This document shows positions 30,703 through 41,573 of a stretch of 64,000 nucleotides of DNA, one piece after another. Position 1 is the stretch's first letter, and each line of letters starts with the position of its first letter. Position numbers and translations under genes: made by a program. The notes beneath the pieces were generated by a model, which worked only from the letters and a program-made list of their open reading frames with translations, searched no databases and was not told where the DNA came from. Source of the DNA: Zarea fungicola (Eukaryota; Ascomycota; Sordariomycetes; Hypocreales; Cordycipitaceae); the NCBI GenBank assembly GCA_900169235.1, contig FWCC01000474.1, positions 1 to 64,000 on the forward strand, in the 5' to 3' direction.

Positions 30703-31258
30703 CTATTCCTCTGACATAGCTATCTCTAAAGTATGGTAGTTAGCGACATCTCTGCCTTCGCCAAAATCCCACGTATACCATTCCTCAATACCAGCTATAA
30801 AGCCATCTTGCTTGACAGTGAAATCCACAACGCCTCTAAAGATAAATTCGTGGCCGCTAGCCTTCTTAATTGGCAAATCATTAACGAAGGTTCCTTTGTT
30901 AGTCGTGCGAATACTAAACTTGACAGTCGATTGCTCCCTTGTGATATCATGTGAATCTGGTACAAGATGGAAACTATTCACTGTCATATTGAAATCAGGT
31001 ATCGCTGCGCGCCAATTCATCCAGTGACGCCGCAATGCTCCATGTCCTATACGTCGGATTTGAAAGGCGTGGTCCACATAAGACGCGTTGCTATCGTACA
31101 GGGAAACCCAATGTGTGGGGGAATCGCCTCCCCAGGCAGCGGTCCAGCGTGTGGCAAGGGAAAAGAGCTCGTCACTGGACACTACTCGATAAAGAAAGCT
31201 TGTATGAGTACGTTGTTAAATGGCTGCAAGGTAACGCCATCTTACTGGTTTCTGTCAT
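30703..31258 (-). CDS. SnoaL-like (NTF2-fold) protein, copy 2, with a 13-nt first exon
   Basis: The main exon (31181-30703) has no in-frame ATG at its start. A 13-nt exon at 31258-31246 (ATG plus three codons and one base) with a GTAAGA donor and a TAG acceptor supplies the start and keeps the frame, giving 163 residues. The acceptor three bases earlier (exon from 31184) is also in frame. Family features are TRWTAAWGGDSPTHWVSLYD, HGALRRHWMNWRAAIPDFNM and GIEEWYTWDFG, typical of SnoaL-like proteins. The reaction is unknown; cyclase or hydrolase of a pathway intermediate is the family-level guess. Confidence 0.8.
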
Positions 31259-32873
31259 TTTTGCTAAAGTCTGGAAGCTGCCTGCAGAGAGGAACCAGAG
31301 AGCATCATTAAAACAAAGTAAAATGTCAAGGATTGGGTGAGAGGATGAGCCCGATGTCCATGCTTGAGTAAGGTGTGGAAAGATTCCATGCACTTTCAAG
31401 GCAGTTCCGATACTTCCGGCTGCTGCAAGGGGGGTCAAACAGTACTAACCTCGGCATCCACGCGCTTGCTATTGTGGACATTAGAAGAATATTGTAACAG
31501 GCACATGATGTGGTCGATTACAGTGCTGTACCTTACTCACAATACATCCAGTACGAGAATGGCATTAGCTAGCGATAGTTCCCCTGAAGGATGACTACTT
31601 AATTTTCTTGATAATATAATTTAGCGAAACTATGTTAATGTAATTCTACAAATGTTGGAACCAGAAGTTTGCAAATTTTTCATGTGATACCGCAGAGCAT
31701 TTGGTATGTGTTAATCATTTCTTGTATCGACGTTCCTCTGGGATAGCTAGGCTTCAGCCCTACCCTCTCTCATAACGAACTTCACCCTCTCAAAATCAAG
31801 TCATTCTGTGAGAATCTGCACAACACCTGTTATTCTCCGTTGTAGCTCATTGATTATAGCTTTTCATCTATCATATAGCGTTGAGCCTCACTAGCTAATA
31901 TTTAGTACAGGCCCGGTATTATTCGTCGTCACATTGGAACCATTTTCATGGCAAAGTGAGCTAGGTGTGGCGGTGTAGCCAGCCACTGGATTGATTAAAC
32001 GCTCGGCGGCCGACACTCTATCGTCATTTAGAATTTAGGAGCAATTCGACACATTAATCCTCTCTGCGAACTGCAGGCCCATCGTGTTATAAAAAATCTC
32101 GGGCTTGTTTTGGGAGTACATCAAGCTGCAAATATTTCCAAATAATGGCCAAATGTTGGTTTCCGGCTTACGTATTGTACTAACTGTCCTTGCACCCAGA
32201 TTAGATTTCGTTTTCAATCGGGCTTATCTACATCGTACTATAATATCTCCGACTGAAGATGAGCACCCTAACAAGCCGCAAACTAGCGCAACTAGCATAA
32301 GTATGGGGAAGCACGAAGTATATATGTCCTCACTGTCCCGCCGCAATTTGCCGGGCCTAGGAAAAGTAAGGCGCAATTTATTTGGTAAATGGCTGCTGTA
32401 GACAGAATAACTAGTTCAAACGGAAGCCATCTGACCGCTTTGCCCAACCCCTAGCTTTAACCACATACAAGTGGACAACTAGAAAGTCAAACTCAACATG
32501 GATATATCCAAAACCTTTTCTCAAAAGATGTGGCTGTTGATCATCGCCGGTAAACCTAGCTTTTACCTTTAACTCATTTTCTTCGAGCGACCACAGACGC
32601 ATCCAGTTTGCTTTTGCAGTCACCTATCCAGTCACCCGTACAAGCTGAGCAGCCCATGACTTCGCAGCAGTTCAGCACGAGGCCCACATTCGTTTAGAAC
32701 TTCCCTCTTATGCCAAGAACTTCAATATCGCATTAGGATAGTGTCGGAATAACTACAAAATAAACTTTACATAGCCGATTCAGTCTAGAGCTAAATCCGA
32801 GGCCTCAGTAGCCACATTAAATTAATGGCGGAAAGGTGATACCTCTGGTTTTCTAGTTCCGATTTCATCCAAT
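31259..32873. other. Intergenic
   Basis: 1.6 kb without a supported gene. A minus-strand frame at 32411-32623 reads like protein but has no ATG. Confidence 0.4.
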
Positions 32874-32881
32874 TATAAATA
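32874..32881 (+). promoter_or_regulatory. TATA box (TATAAATA) of the kelch gene
   Basis: Consensus TATAAATA 55-62 bp before the ATG at 32936, followed by a pyrimidine-rich leader. Confidence 0.5.
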
Positions 32882-32935
32882 TGCAGAAAAGTTTGCTTTA
32901 TTTACCCACTTCATTTTGTCCTACACCTCACAATC

Positions 32936-33955
32936 ATGAAGCTTTTGCTCTTCGCTAGCTTATGTTCCTGGGCAGCCAGTCAGCCGTCACAACTGGGCGA
33001 CTGGAAGACCGCCGCTAATATCACCATTGCCCCCAGACAAGAACACGCAACAGTAGCCCTAGATGGCTCATCCCTTGCCATTGTTGGGGGGATTGTCCCG
33101 AATGAGGGCGAGCAAGGGGTTCACACCACAAACCTCATGCAGATATACAACTGTTTGACAGACTCATGGTCAAGCGCCGCTGAGGTGCCAATTGCCGTAA
33201 ATCACCCCAACGTTGCCGTCGTCGACGGCAAAATGTATCTGTTAGGTGGCTTGGCGGCTGCTGCAGATGGCGCGTGGCAAGGATTTTCGGACTCCTGGGT
33301 CTACAGCATCCAAAACAACAGCTGGTCGACACTCCCACCTATGCCTGATCCAGACCGTCGTGGCAGTGCCGCTGTCGGTGTTTACAAAGGTGTCATCTAC
33401 CTTGCTGGCGGTTTGCGCTCCCTGGAGCCAACAGGAAACTCAGGAAAGCAAGACACTGTTGACATAGTCTCTTCTTTTGACACTCGAACACAGAAGTGGA
33501 AATCGCTACCACCGCTGCCCGAGGCCAGAGATCATTCAGGGGCATCAGTAGTGAAAGGCCGCTTTTACGTCGTCGGGGGCCGGAGGAACGGCCAGTATAA
33601 TGTTGTGGATACTGTTTTCGTCCTCGAACTGGATAACATTGGCAAGGGCTGGCGACTGAGTTCTGGTCGAATGCCAACGACACGTGGTGGCATCGCAGCA
33701 AGCACCATAAACGGAGTCATATATACATTCGGTGGGGAGGGAAATCCTGCGGTGGGAAGCTATGGTGTCTTTCCTCAGGTCGAAATGTTTGATGTGAAGA
33801 GAGAGAAATGGACAAAATTACAAAACATGCCATATCCCCGACATGGAGGCTCGAGCACAGTCATCGGTGGCGCAATCCATCTACCTGGCGGCGGCCGCAG
33901 GGAGGGAGGGAACCCTCAAAGTATTCACGATGTATTTTACCCGATACGTAATTAG
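32936..33955 (+). CDS. Secreted kelch-repeat beta-propeller protein
   Basis: Single exon, 339 residues with an N-terminal signal peptide (MKLLLFASLCSWAASQPSQL). Six kelch repeats are marked by double glycines: AIVGGIVP, YLLGGLAAA, YLAGGLRS, YVVGGRRN, YTFGGEGN and HLPGGGRR, each followed by the expected downstream Trp (for example SWSSAAEVP, SWSTLPPMP, KWKSLPPLP, KWTKLQNMP). The protein would fold as a six-bladed propeller outside the cell. Such secreted kelch proteins occur in fungal metabolite clusters and among lectin- or epimerase-like proteins; function is not defined. There is no galactose-oxidase copper site. Confidence 0.85.
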   Translation: MKLLLFASLCSWAASQPSQLGDWKTAANITIAPRQEHATVALDGSSLAIVGGIVPNEGEQGVHTTNLMQIYNCLTDSWSSAAEVPIAVNHPNVAVVDGKMYLLGGLAAAADGAWQGFSDSWVYSIQNNSWSTLPPMPDPDRRGSAAVGVYKGVIYLAGGLRSLEPTGNSGKQDTVDIVSSFDTRTQKWKSLPPLPEARDHSGASVVKGRFYVVGGRRNGQYNVVDTVFVLELDNIGKGWRLSSGRMPTTRGGIAASTINGVIYTFGGEGNPAVGSYGVFPQVEMFDVKREKWTKLQNMPYPRHGGSSTVIGGAIHLPGGGRREGGNPQSIHDVFYPIRN

Positions 33956-34885
33956 TCGTTTTGCTGGCCATTATACAATCTTTCGAACTACTGGATTAGA
34001 CAGACAGTCGGTTGCGTCTAGTGCCATAAGTATAAAATTTCAGAGAAGAGATAATCTTTGGTGACATTTGTAAATTAGAAAAATCGACAGAAATACAAAG
34101 ACTTGTTACTAGAAGTAAAAGAATCACACGGGCACTGGTATATAGCTTTGAGAAAGCCTTAGACTAGATAGGAGAAGCTATAGACCTGCACAGCCGGATC
34201 TAGAACTTGGGCATGGCCTAGATTCAACATGGTTATATATTAGTTTATAGTTAGCTACCATTCAACAGCGTATTATTCGGCCCCCAAAACCGTCTTTGAC
34301 GCAGTAACACACTCGTTGTCGCATTTGACCCTTCAGATTGCACAGAAACGTCTCGGCTCACCAGGCACATCACGCTTGCTGCTGTTATATCTCAACTCAT
34401 TTCCCTTTGGTTTCCTCCCCCTCTCAGAAAGTTTAGACAATAGCTTGTAATCAGGTAGTGGTGGGATGTTGTTGCCACTAGCACAATGCTAGAGCACATT
34501 AGGACACTTGTTGTCCAGTTTAAGACCCGGCTTGGAAACAAGCAGGCAAGCTTATGTGCAGTTTTGTTTCTTATACGTCGGATCAGATCCTTTGGCGCTT
34601 TTGTCTTTGCTCTTCCTGCCGGAGTCTTTCGCTTGTTTGTTGGTGCTGGTTCCTGCTCCGCTCTACCGTTGATAACACTCTGCTCCGCCTTGTTTGTCCT
34701 CGTCACGCCAGGGAGGCACGGTGGAATCTTTGCGCGATGACTGCGACGGCCGAAAAGTGTGTTTTCAAGTCATGAGGAATCTATCACAAGAAAAAGATTG
34801 ATCTATGCCGGGCGAGAACATAGATAAAGATGAATCTATGTCTTCAGACGCCCGTGAAGTAACTTGGGTAGTAATAGCCACCAAG
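33956..34885. other. Intergenic
   Basis: Between the 3' ends of the kelch gene and the membrane protein gene. A basic minus-strand frame at 34392-34706 (NKRKTPAGRAKTK) is discussed under rejected items. Confidence 0.35.
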
Positions 34886-36581
34886 CTACACCTTGCGCTT
34901 ACGCCATTCGACAGCCCGAGATACCAAAGCAGCGAAAATATATACGCTGATGATAGAATATACCTTTTGTATAAAAATAAACTCAACCTCAAAGGTACAC
35001 AAAACAACCACGTAAATGACACAGTTAAGAAACTGTAGCGACACTCGAAGCCAGAATGGGCTCTGGGAGAAGGTCTGCTCGATCCAGATTGAGCAAATCA
35101 CAGTGCAGTACAGCAAATATACCGCGACCGGTAGGAGCTCGCCGACAAGAGAGGGGACTGAGGGCCTTTTCTGGAGGACCTGCGGGTAGGCAAGGTATGC
35201 CGCGACAGCTCCAACCGCATGAATAAAAGCTGAGATCGAGGCAAGAGCGGCGGTGCGTGAGCGCCAGTCCGCATCTGGCCTCTCAAAGTCCTTGGATGCA
35301 AGTGATGATGTCGAGTTCAGGGGCAGTTCGGGCGGCTTGCAAACAAGTGGTACGTGTGGCAGCGGTTCAGGAATGTCCTCTTTTTTTGGCCGTGTAATGA
35401 CTTTTTGGATGTTAGAAATGATATTCCTAGATTTGTCTTGTGTGGAGCTCACCCTCTTCCCATGTTCCAAAGACGCTGATGACGGGCGACAACAATGCTA
35501 ATACAGACACGACTTGACCAAATGTCCAAGCCTGCCTGCCAAAGAAAAGTTGCTCAGGGCCTTCCCACATGTCATAAATAAAACACCAGATCCCCCACAT
35601 AAAAGCCGCCATCACCCAGCTGATCTAGAGTCGATTGATTAGCAACTGTGACGCTGTCCGCAACTTGATTACTTGCCTCCATCGCCAGTGAAGCCCAAAG
35701 AACAAAAACCAGCCGTATAGCAGAAACTAAACCGTAAACAGGGCGATAGAGAAGTGATCTTTTTAGACTATGGGTATCCCCATCTGTGCAGAGTGCTCTG
35801 AACAAAACCCAGAGGAGCTGATTGACCTGGTCATCAAGCCACCGTGTGGCTCGGCCAACGGCTTGCGAAAGAGGTTGGTACAGCCTAATGACACGACCTA
35901 AAAATGCAAGTAAAATGAAAATGGCAGAAAGTATTGCCGTTATAATGGATTCGCTATTGTGCACGAAGCAGGGGCCGCTCCATGAGAAGGGGTGGTTTGC
36001 GTTCTCCAATGCCTCGAATGCGGGAGAAGGAAAGGTGAAGCAAAGGGCAGGCATAGCGTCGGAGCCAGGACCTTCCCAACACCAATGCCCGTTGGCAATG
36101 AGTATTCGGCCAATGGCAAGCAAAACGGCAAGCGTACCCATGGCAAACAACCTCCATATGCGCTCAAGGTAATGAGTTTGAAGATTACATCGCAGCATTG
36201 TCAGACATGAGAGGTGTGTCAAGCAGGAGAACCATGCGAGATCAAGGATAATTCTCCACTTCCATGATGCCAGGCCACATTGTAACTGAACATATGCGCT
36301 GACAAGGATTGCAAGGCCGGTGACAATCTGCATATCGCCCATGAGCATGATGCACTATACGGGATGTCAGTAAAAATATGTGGGTATACTTGCGCAGAAG
36401 TACCAACTTTGATCAAGATTTCCTCTAACTGATGTTTTGTATTGCTTGACATGACACCATGCGGGCCGAGCAAGCGTTTCGAAAGGTACTTCGGCCCAGA
36501 GCGTATCCAACGTAGCAGCGACTGGTCCCATACGTTAGGACGGTGCGGTGTGGTACAATTATGGGAAGATGTGAAAGGCAT
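34886..36581 (-). CDS. Polytopic membrane protein of unknown function (four exons)
   Basis: Exons 36581-36408, 36354-35665, 35624-35453 and 35400-34886 keep the frame and give 516 residues. Exon 2 starts with a conserved-looking segment, MQIVTGLAILVSAYVQLQC, followed by at least six hydrophobic helices; two or three more lie in exons 3 and 4. This architecture (DxQxxTGxAxLxxAY, LAWFSCLTHLSCLTMLR) matches a large family of uncharacterised fungal integral membrane proteins. Introns 1 and 2 use weak GTTGGT and GTTGCG donors, so their exact ends are less certain. The role and membrane are unknown. It separates the enzyme cluster from the NLR-like gene. Confidence 0.75.
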
Positions 36582-37346
36582 CAAATGATGGTCATGTTTG
36601 GGCGAAAGCAGCAGAGGGGACGGCGAAAATCTCTGTCATCTATCGCCCCGCGTGAGGACAGGCCATCTTTTGCGCACCCCTCAGCCTGGGTGCCGCCTTA
36701 ATGCCTAATACTTCCAGTTACACAGCGTGTGTTGACACAGCCAGATGGGTGGCGGTGCAGATTGTCAGCCTCAGCATGCAGATAGAATGACTGGAGGACG
36801 GTTGGGAGGCTGCTGATGTCAACAACTTTCGTGCAACGGCAATCATGTCATGCGGGCTACTACTCCTTGCCGCTGTATGAGCTAATCCCCCGAGAAATTT
36901 CGGCTGCACTACCACGGGCGTAATAATTAAAGATACGTAACGTGTAATTTATGGGTAGTAATTAATTTTTCATCGGCCATCGAGAGAGGGAAACATTGGA
37001 CAGACATGTCGTGCAATACCGCTTGGATGGTGGCAAAAGCTGAGCAGAACGGGTCGTACGCGCGGCGCGACAAGTTCCAGCTGCAACTAGCTAACTTGTA
37101 GGTAACTGCAATCATGTCACCAAAGTGGTAGCTAACATTTGGGCATTCGCCCAGAAATGCCGAGCTACACTTAGGTTTGCTACCTGCATTGCCAAGTCAA
37201 TTATCGTGCTAGCTCTGCGCTCCAGACGGATGCCAACCATTTTCTCAAGAATATGCAGCTCTGGTTCAGTAGAAGGTTTCGATTAGACCTACATTTTTAG
37301 TACTACAAACGCTAGATTAGACAGGCATTCGTCCTGAAACCGAATC
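36582..37346. other. Intergenic
   Basis: Promoter of the membrane protein gene and 3' region of the NLR-like gene. No gene is supported. Confidence 0.4.
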
Positions 37347-40300
37347 CTACATACGCCTGCCCCGAACCCTCTCCCCGTCGCCTTGCGCCGGCCCGCCGGC
37401 GGACCTCTTCGACGTATCTTGGCTTCCAGCAGTTACATCTGGAAGTGGGTGGCTTCCGTGGTCTCTTCCACAATTTGGAACGCTCTGCAGCAGCTCAATA
37501 AGCCTTTTGTCTCCATGCTTAGCCGCCCACCATAGAGCAGTCCGACCGTCCGCGTCGATGGCCTCAACATTAGCACCGTTGTCGACCAAAAGTTTGATGA
37601 CTTGGAACTGCTCTTCAAAGAGATTTTGAAACCCTTCCATGTACCCTCTGCCTTCTCTTGCATCGGAGCTGATCTTCTGCAGTAGAGAATACTTCTTCCA
37701 CAGATCAAGGATCGCCAGCCACCAACCCCCCTTCTCCCTGTCCAACAGCCCGACCTCCGGCTCCAGTTTCCTCTTTATATCATCCATCTGACGGGTATTT
37801 ATATTAAAATCGGCGCCTACGCCGCAGACTAGATCACGCATTTGGCCTCCAAACTTCATCACCGACAGCAGAGGGGTCTCCCCTCCTTGGTCTTTATTCT
37901 CTAGATTGATGCCATTCACTTTCAAAAGTAATGCAACAACAGGTTCGTGAAGAAATGCCGCTGCCCATGTGAGTGGCACCCGCCCAAATTTATCTCTTCC
38001 GTTAACATTAGCCAGACCAATGTCCAGCAGAAGTTGAACCATAATTTCCTGTCCGGTCAGAGCCGCCCAAATGAGTGGAGTTTGGCCGTTCCAATTTGCG
38101 CATTCGACGTCAGCGCCTCGCTCAAGTAATTTCTCGACAATCTCCAGACTGCCTTTAGTGACTGCCAAAAAGAGCGCAGTCTCACCTTTTTCATTCACGG
38201 CATTGATGAAACCGTTTTTGTCCAGTGGGAATTCGATAGCTTCCGCCAGTTCACCTGCTTCAGCAGCTTGTAGTGGTGATGTCAACGGGTTATTCTGAGC
38301 AGTTGCCAAAGTATTATTCGACAGGAGAAAAAGTGTTATATCTTGATGCTCTTTGATAATAGAAAGCTGGAGCGGCGTATTACCATTGGTGTCACGATCA
38401 CCTAATCCTGCGCCATGGCTTCGCAAAAATGTACTGACGGCAGTCTTTGACCCGAGGGCAATCAAGGCGTGAAGCGGTGGCCGTGGCTCCTTGAAGTAGG
38501 AATGAGGGTTTTCACTGACTACGCTCCCTAGACGCGCCAGAATTTGTACAAATCCGCCTTGAAGAAGTAGATGTAGATCGCATTGACAGATTCCGCGACG
38601 TTCCACTTGCTGAATGTGGTATAAGAATGACTGCACCGCGTACCATGCTAATGCAGGCAGTGCCAAGTGTCCGTCCATAGTATGTCCTTTAGCTTCTGCG
38701 GCTTCTGCAGCTTCTACCGTTTCTTTTAGTTTCATATATCTGAGACAGGACCGTGAAATCTCGAAGTGAGCAATGCCGCTTTGCGTGATTTGGGTGCGGG
38801 AGGCATGCGTGCAATGTTTTGAGAGTACGGTAGCTTTCCTCTGTAGATGGTCGGCCACTGACTGGTGAATAAATTGGGCTGTCCGGTTCCAGTCGTCATC
38901 GGAAGAGTCGTCGTCATAACTAGACTCGTCATCGGAAGACCCATCTTCATAATTAGGCACATCCTCCCGAGACTCGTCATCATAATCAGGCTCAGCTTCT
39001 CGCCACGATTTCCGAGTTTGAAGCTGCACTAGACCGCGTGATAAAGTGCGGACATGTTTCTCGAATTTGGCAAAATCATCAATCCAACTCGGGTGGCGTT
39101 GAAGTTCCGACAGAGTGGTACATTTCATATCCACATCGGTGGCAAGTGCTGCTCGAAGTGCTTTTGCGCGCAGAGGTCGCATGGCGCAAAGAACCCACCG
39201 GAAAAGTTTGAAGACTTGGCTTATTTCGGCTGGGTCAACGTTGTTGAGAATGGTTGTGTATAGCTCGTCGAGTCCCTCCGGAAGACGGTCCATGATTTTG
39301 AAGAGCTCATCGTCTCGTACTCCGCTGCGGTCTTTCTGTGCAACCTCATCTGTAACTAGGACAGCCCATTGAAATACCCCCTGAGCTTTTGACAAGATCT
39401 TTTTCTCAACCTCTTGACGTACATGAACTGGCGTGAGTTCGGCTAAACTCCGCTGGACGACTGACCGGATGTCCTCCTGGTTATAATTCTCAACAGAAAT
39501 CGCAGGGATTTCGGAAAAGCCCAAGTTGGGGTAGCTTCTTGACGAGAAGCATATTCTAATCCTGGATCCTTCAATCTTAGCCTTATCCGTCACACCCCCG
39601 AAGAATGTAATAATCTGTCGCGCAATGGCTTCTCCGCACTCGTCAAGCGCGTCGACAAAAACGACGACGGGCTGGGATTTCGTGCCTCTAGTTAAGACAT
39701 CAGAAATAACCTGCTGTAGATCATCTTCGGCCCATTCCCATTTATTTGGTCCAAAACGATTCTGGCGGTCTTGGAAAGTCGTTGTGAGTTGGTCAAGGAA
39801 TTCTGGGAAGAACTGGAGCATCGAGTTGAGCAGTGCACGGAACACACCAACGGGCGACTTCTGTAAAGAAACCCCCGTGGCTTGACAAAAGAAATGCACA
39901 ACAAGATGCCTAGGTTGACTGGATTGCATCATTCTGGTTGCAAATTTCATTAAGACAGACTTGCCAGCGCCGGGAACTCCTGTAATCCAGAAAAGACCTC
40001 GTTGCCCACTCATCCATTGTTTGTAGTTTGGTTCATCAAAGAGCCACTGGCAGGTTTTATGAGCATCGCGAACCTTCTGGTATGCGGATTCTTGCTCACG
40101 AAATGCAAGTGATTGGAGACAAGCTGCAACATCTCAGTAGGTCATAAGATAACGGTCTCGAATTACGCACCTGCCTGGCCCGGTGAAAGCTTTAGTACAA
40201 CTAAAAAGACCGTCAATATATGTACGTTTTGCAGTTTTGGCCCAGCTACTAACCACGAGACGCACCGACACGTGTATCTTTGTCGCTTGTTAGCCGACGT

Positions 40301-41573
40301 AAGATATCCAGAACGTATAGATAATCTGGATCGTGATTGTTTTGAAATTTAACGGATTCGGAATGATCCCGAGTGATTGGATGTTGTTTAGTGCTGTGCC
40401 AGGTCGCTGAGTGCTCTTCTACGGAGACTTCATGTGGCCCAGACAGACGCCATGTGTTATTTACCTAAGCGCGAATTAAACATTTGAGCTGGAGGTTCTT
40501 GGCTTAGAAGACTTACTTGCTCTGGAGTTCGAGAGCGTTCTGTTTCGTAAAATGCGATAACCTCGGGCGACCGCGCATGTAGCGCATTTTTGAAAGGCCC
40601 ATTTAGGCATCGAAGATATGCTGATGTCTCGTCCAGTGACTCGAGAAAGCTGCGGTTGGGATTTTCTTTCACCATGGGTCTAAGTGGCTTTATATGCATG
40701 CCGAGATGAGGCACGCCGAAGAAAAGGAATGCCGAAATAAAATTCAGCATAGAAGTGTCGCTGTGTCCTTCCTCCCAATGCTCAATGATTGCCTGCGACA
40801 ACTAGTTAGTATGCACCGCGAAACACTGCAGCGTTCCGAGCGTCAAAACTGACTTGTTTAATGACAAGGCCCCCTAGACTATGTCCGATGAAGATGATAG
40901 GGCGGTCTTCTTTCAGTTTCTAAGAATTGATCAGTTTGAACTGAACAGGTTGAAAAGGAAATATTTGCACTGACTCGAATAAGCCTCAATTGCCTTTCCA
41001 GCTTTCTGCCGATGTCTATCATGTTTTGAGTCGATTCACTCTCAAGAAGCTTTGTATCGTATCCGTATATTAGTATTCTTGCGGATGGAAGATCCTTGGG
41101 TAGGGCGTCCCGCAGCCACATGAATGAGCCGCCCCTGTCCTTGAATGAGCCAAAAGCGTGCCCGTTAAGACCTGATATCGCGACCACGCTATGTAGGTGT
41201 CAATATTTCAGTCTCAAAAACACTCATAATAAACTTACTCTATGGAAAAATCGCCATTTATAGCCTGCTGGAGAGGCGTGAATCCATGAAAGTGGGTATC
41301 AAGCGTCAGTGCCTCAGAGTCAACATCGTCTCCATCTGGGAAACGCCACCAAGTTTTAGTCTCATCCAGTAATTTAGGCGGCGTATTCTCAAAATAAAAT
41401 GTTGCAACGTTATATTCTGGTCTGTAAGGGCTTGCTGCAAGAGACTGGATATGCAGCTCACTAAGGCTAACATCGATGGCAAGGATTCGCTGAACGAGCA
41501 GGTGAATGTCTTTCTTGCTTTGATACTCAGCGGGAATTCCCGATAACCTGAAATTAGGGGTAGTCTTCGCCAT
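37347..41573 (-). CDS. NLR-like protein: serine-hydrolase domain, NACHT NTPase, ankyrin repeats
   Basis: Six exons (41573-41239, 41188-40975, 40919-40854, 40792-40517, 40464-40266, 40123-37347) join in phase to 1288 residues. An N-terminal domain is followed by an alpha/beta-hydrolase of the DUF676/SesB kind: WLRDALPKDLPSARILIYGY, the nucleophile elbow GHSLGG (Ser197) and TRDHSESVKF (His331). The NACHT domain has a Walker A GVPGAGKS (about 412-419) and a Walker B VVVFVDALDE (about 516-525). An Asp/Ser-rich linker lies near 741-775, and ankyrin repeats run from about 930 to the C-terminus (GETALFLAVTKGSLEIVEKL, GQTPLIWAALTGQEIMVQLL). Fungal NLRs of this plan mediate heterokaryon incompatibility or innate recognition: the repeats sense, NACHT oligomerises, and the hydrolase acts. 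All motifs are intact. Confidence 0.9.

Noticed and set aside
32411..32623. Minus-strand frame with protein-like composition upstream of the kelch gene
   Set aside because: Starts at GTG directly after a stop codon, no acceptor gives a longer frame, and no family is recognised.
34392..34706. Basic minus-strand frame containing NKRKTPAGRAKTK, slightly like ribosomal protein eS30
   Set aside because: Only one short segment is similar, the frame has no ATG at its start, and the rest does not match eS30. Chance or very old pseudogene.
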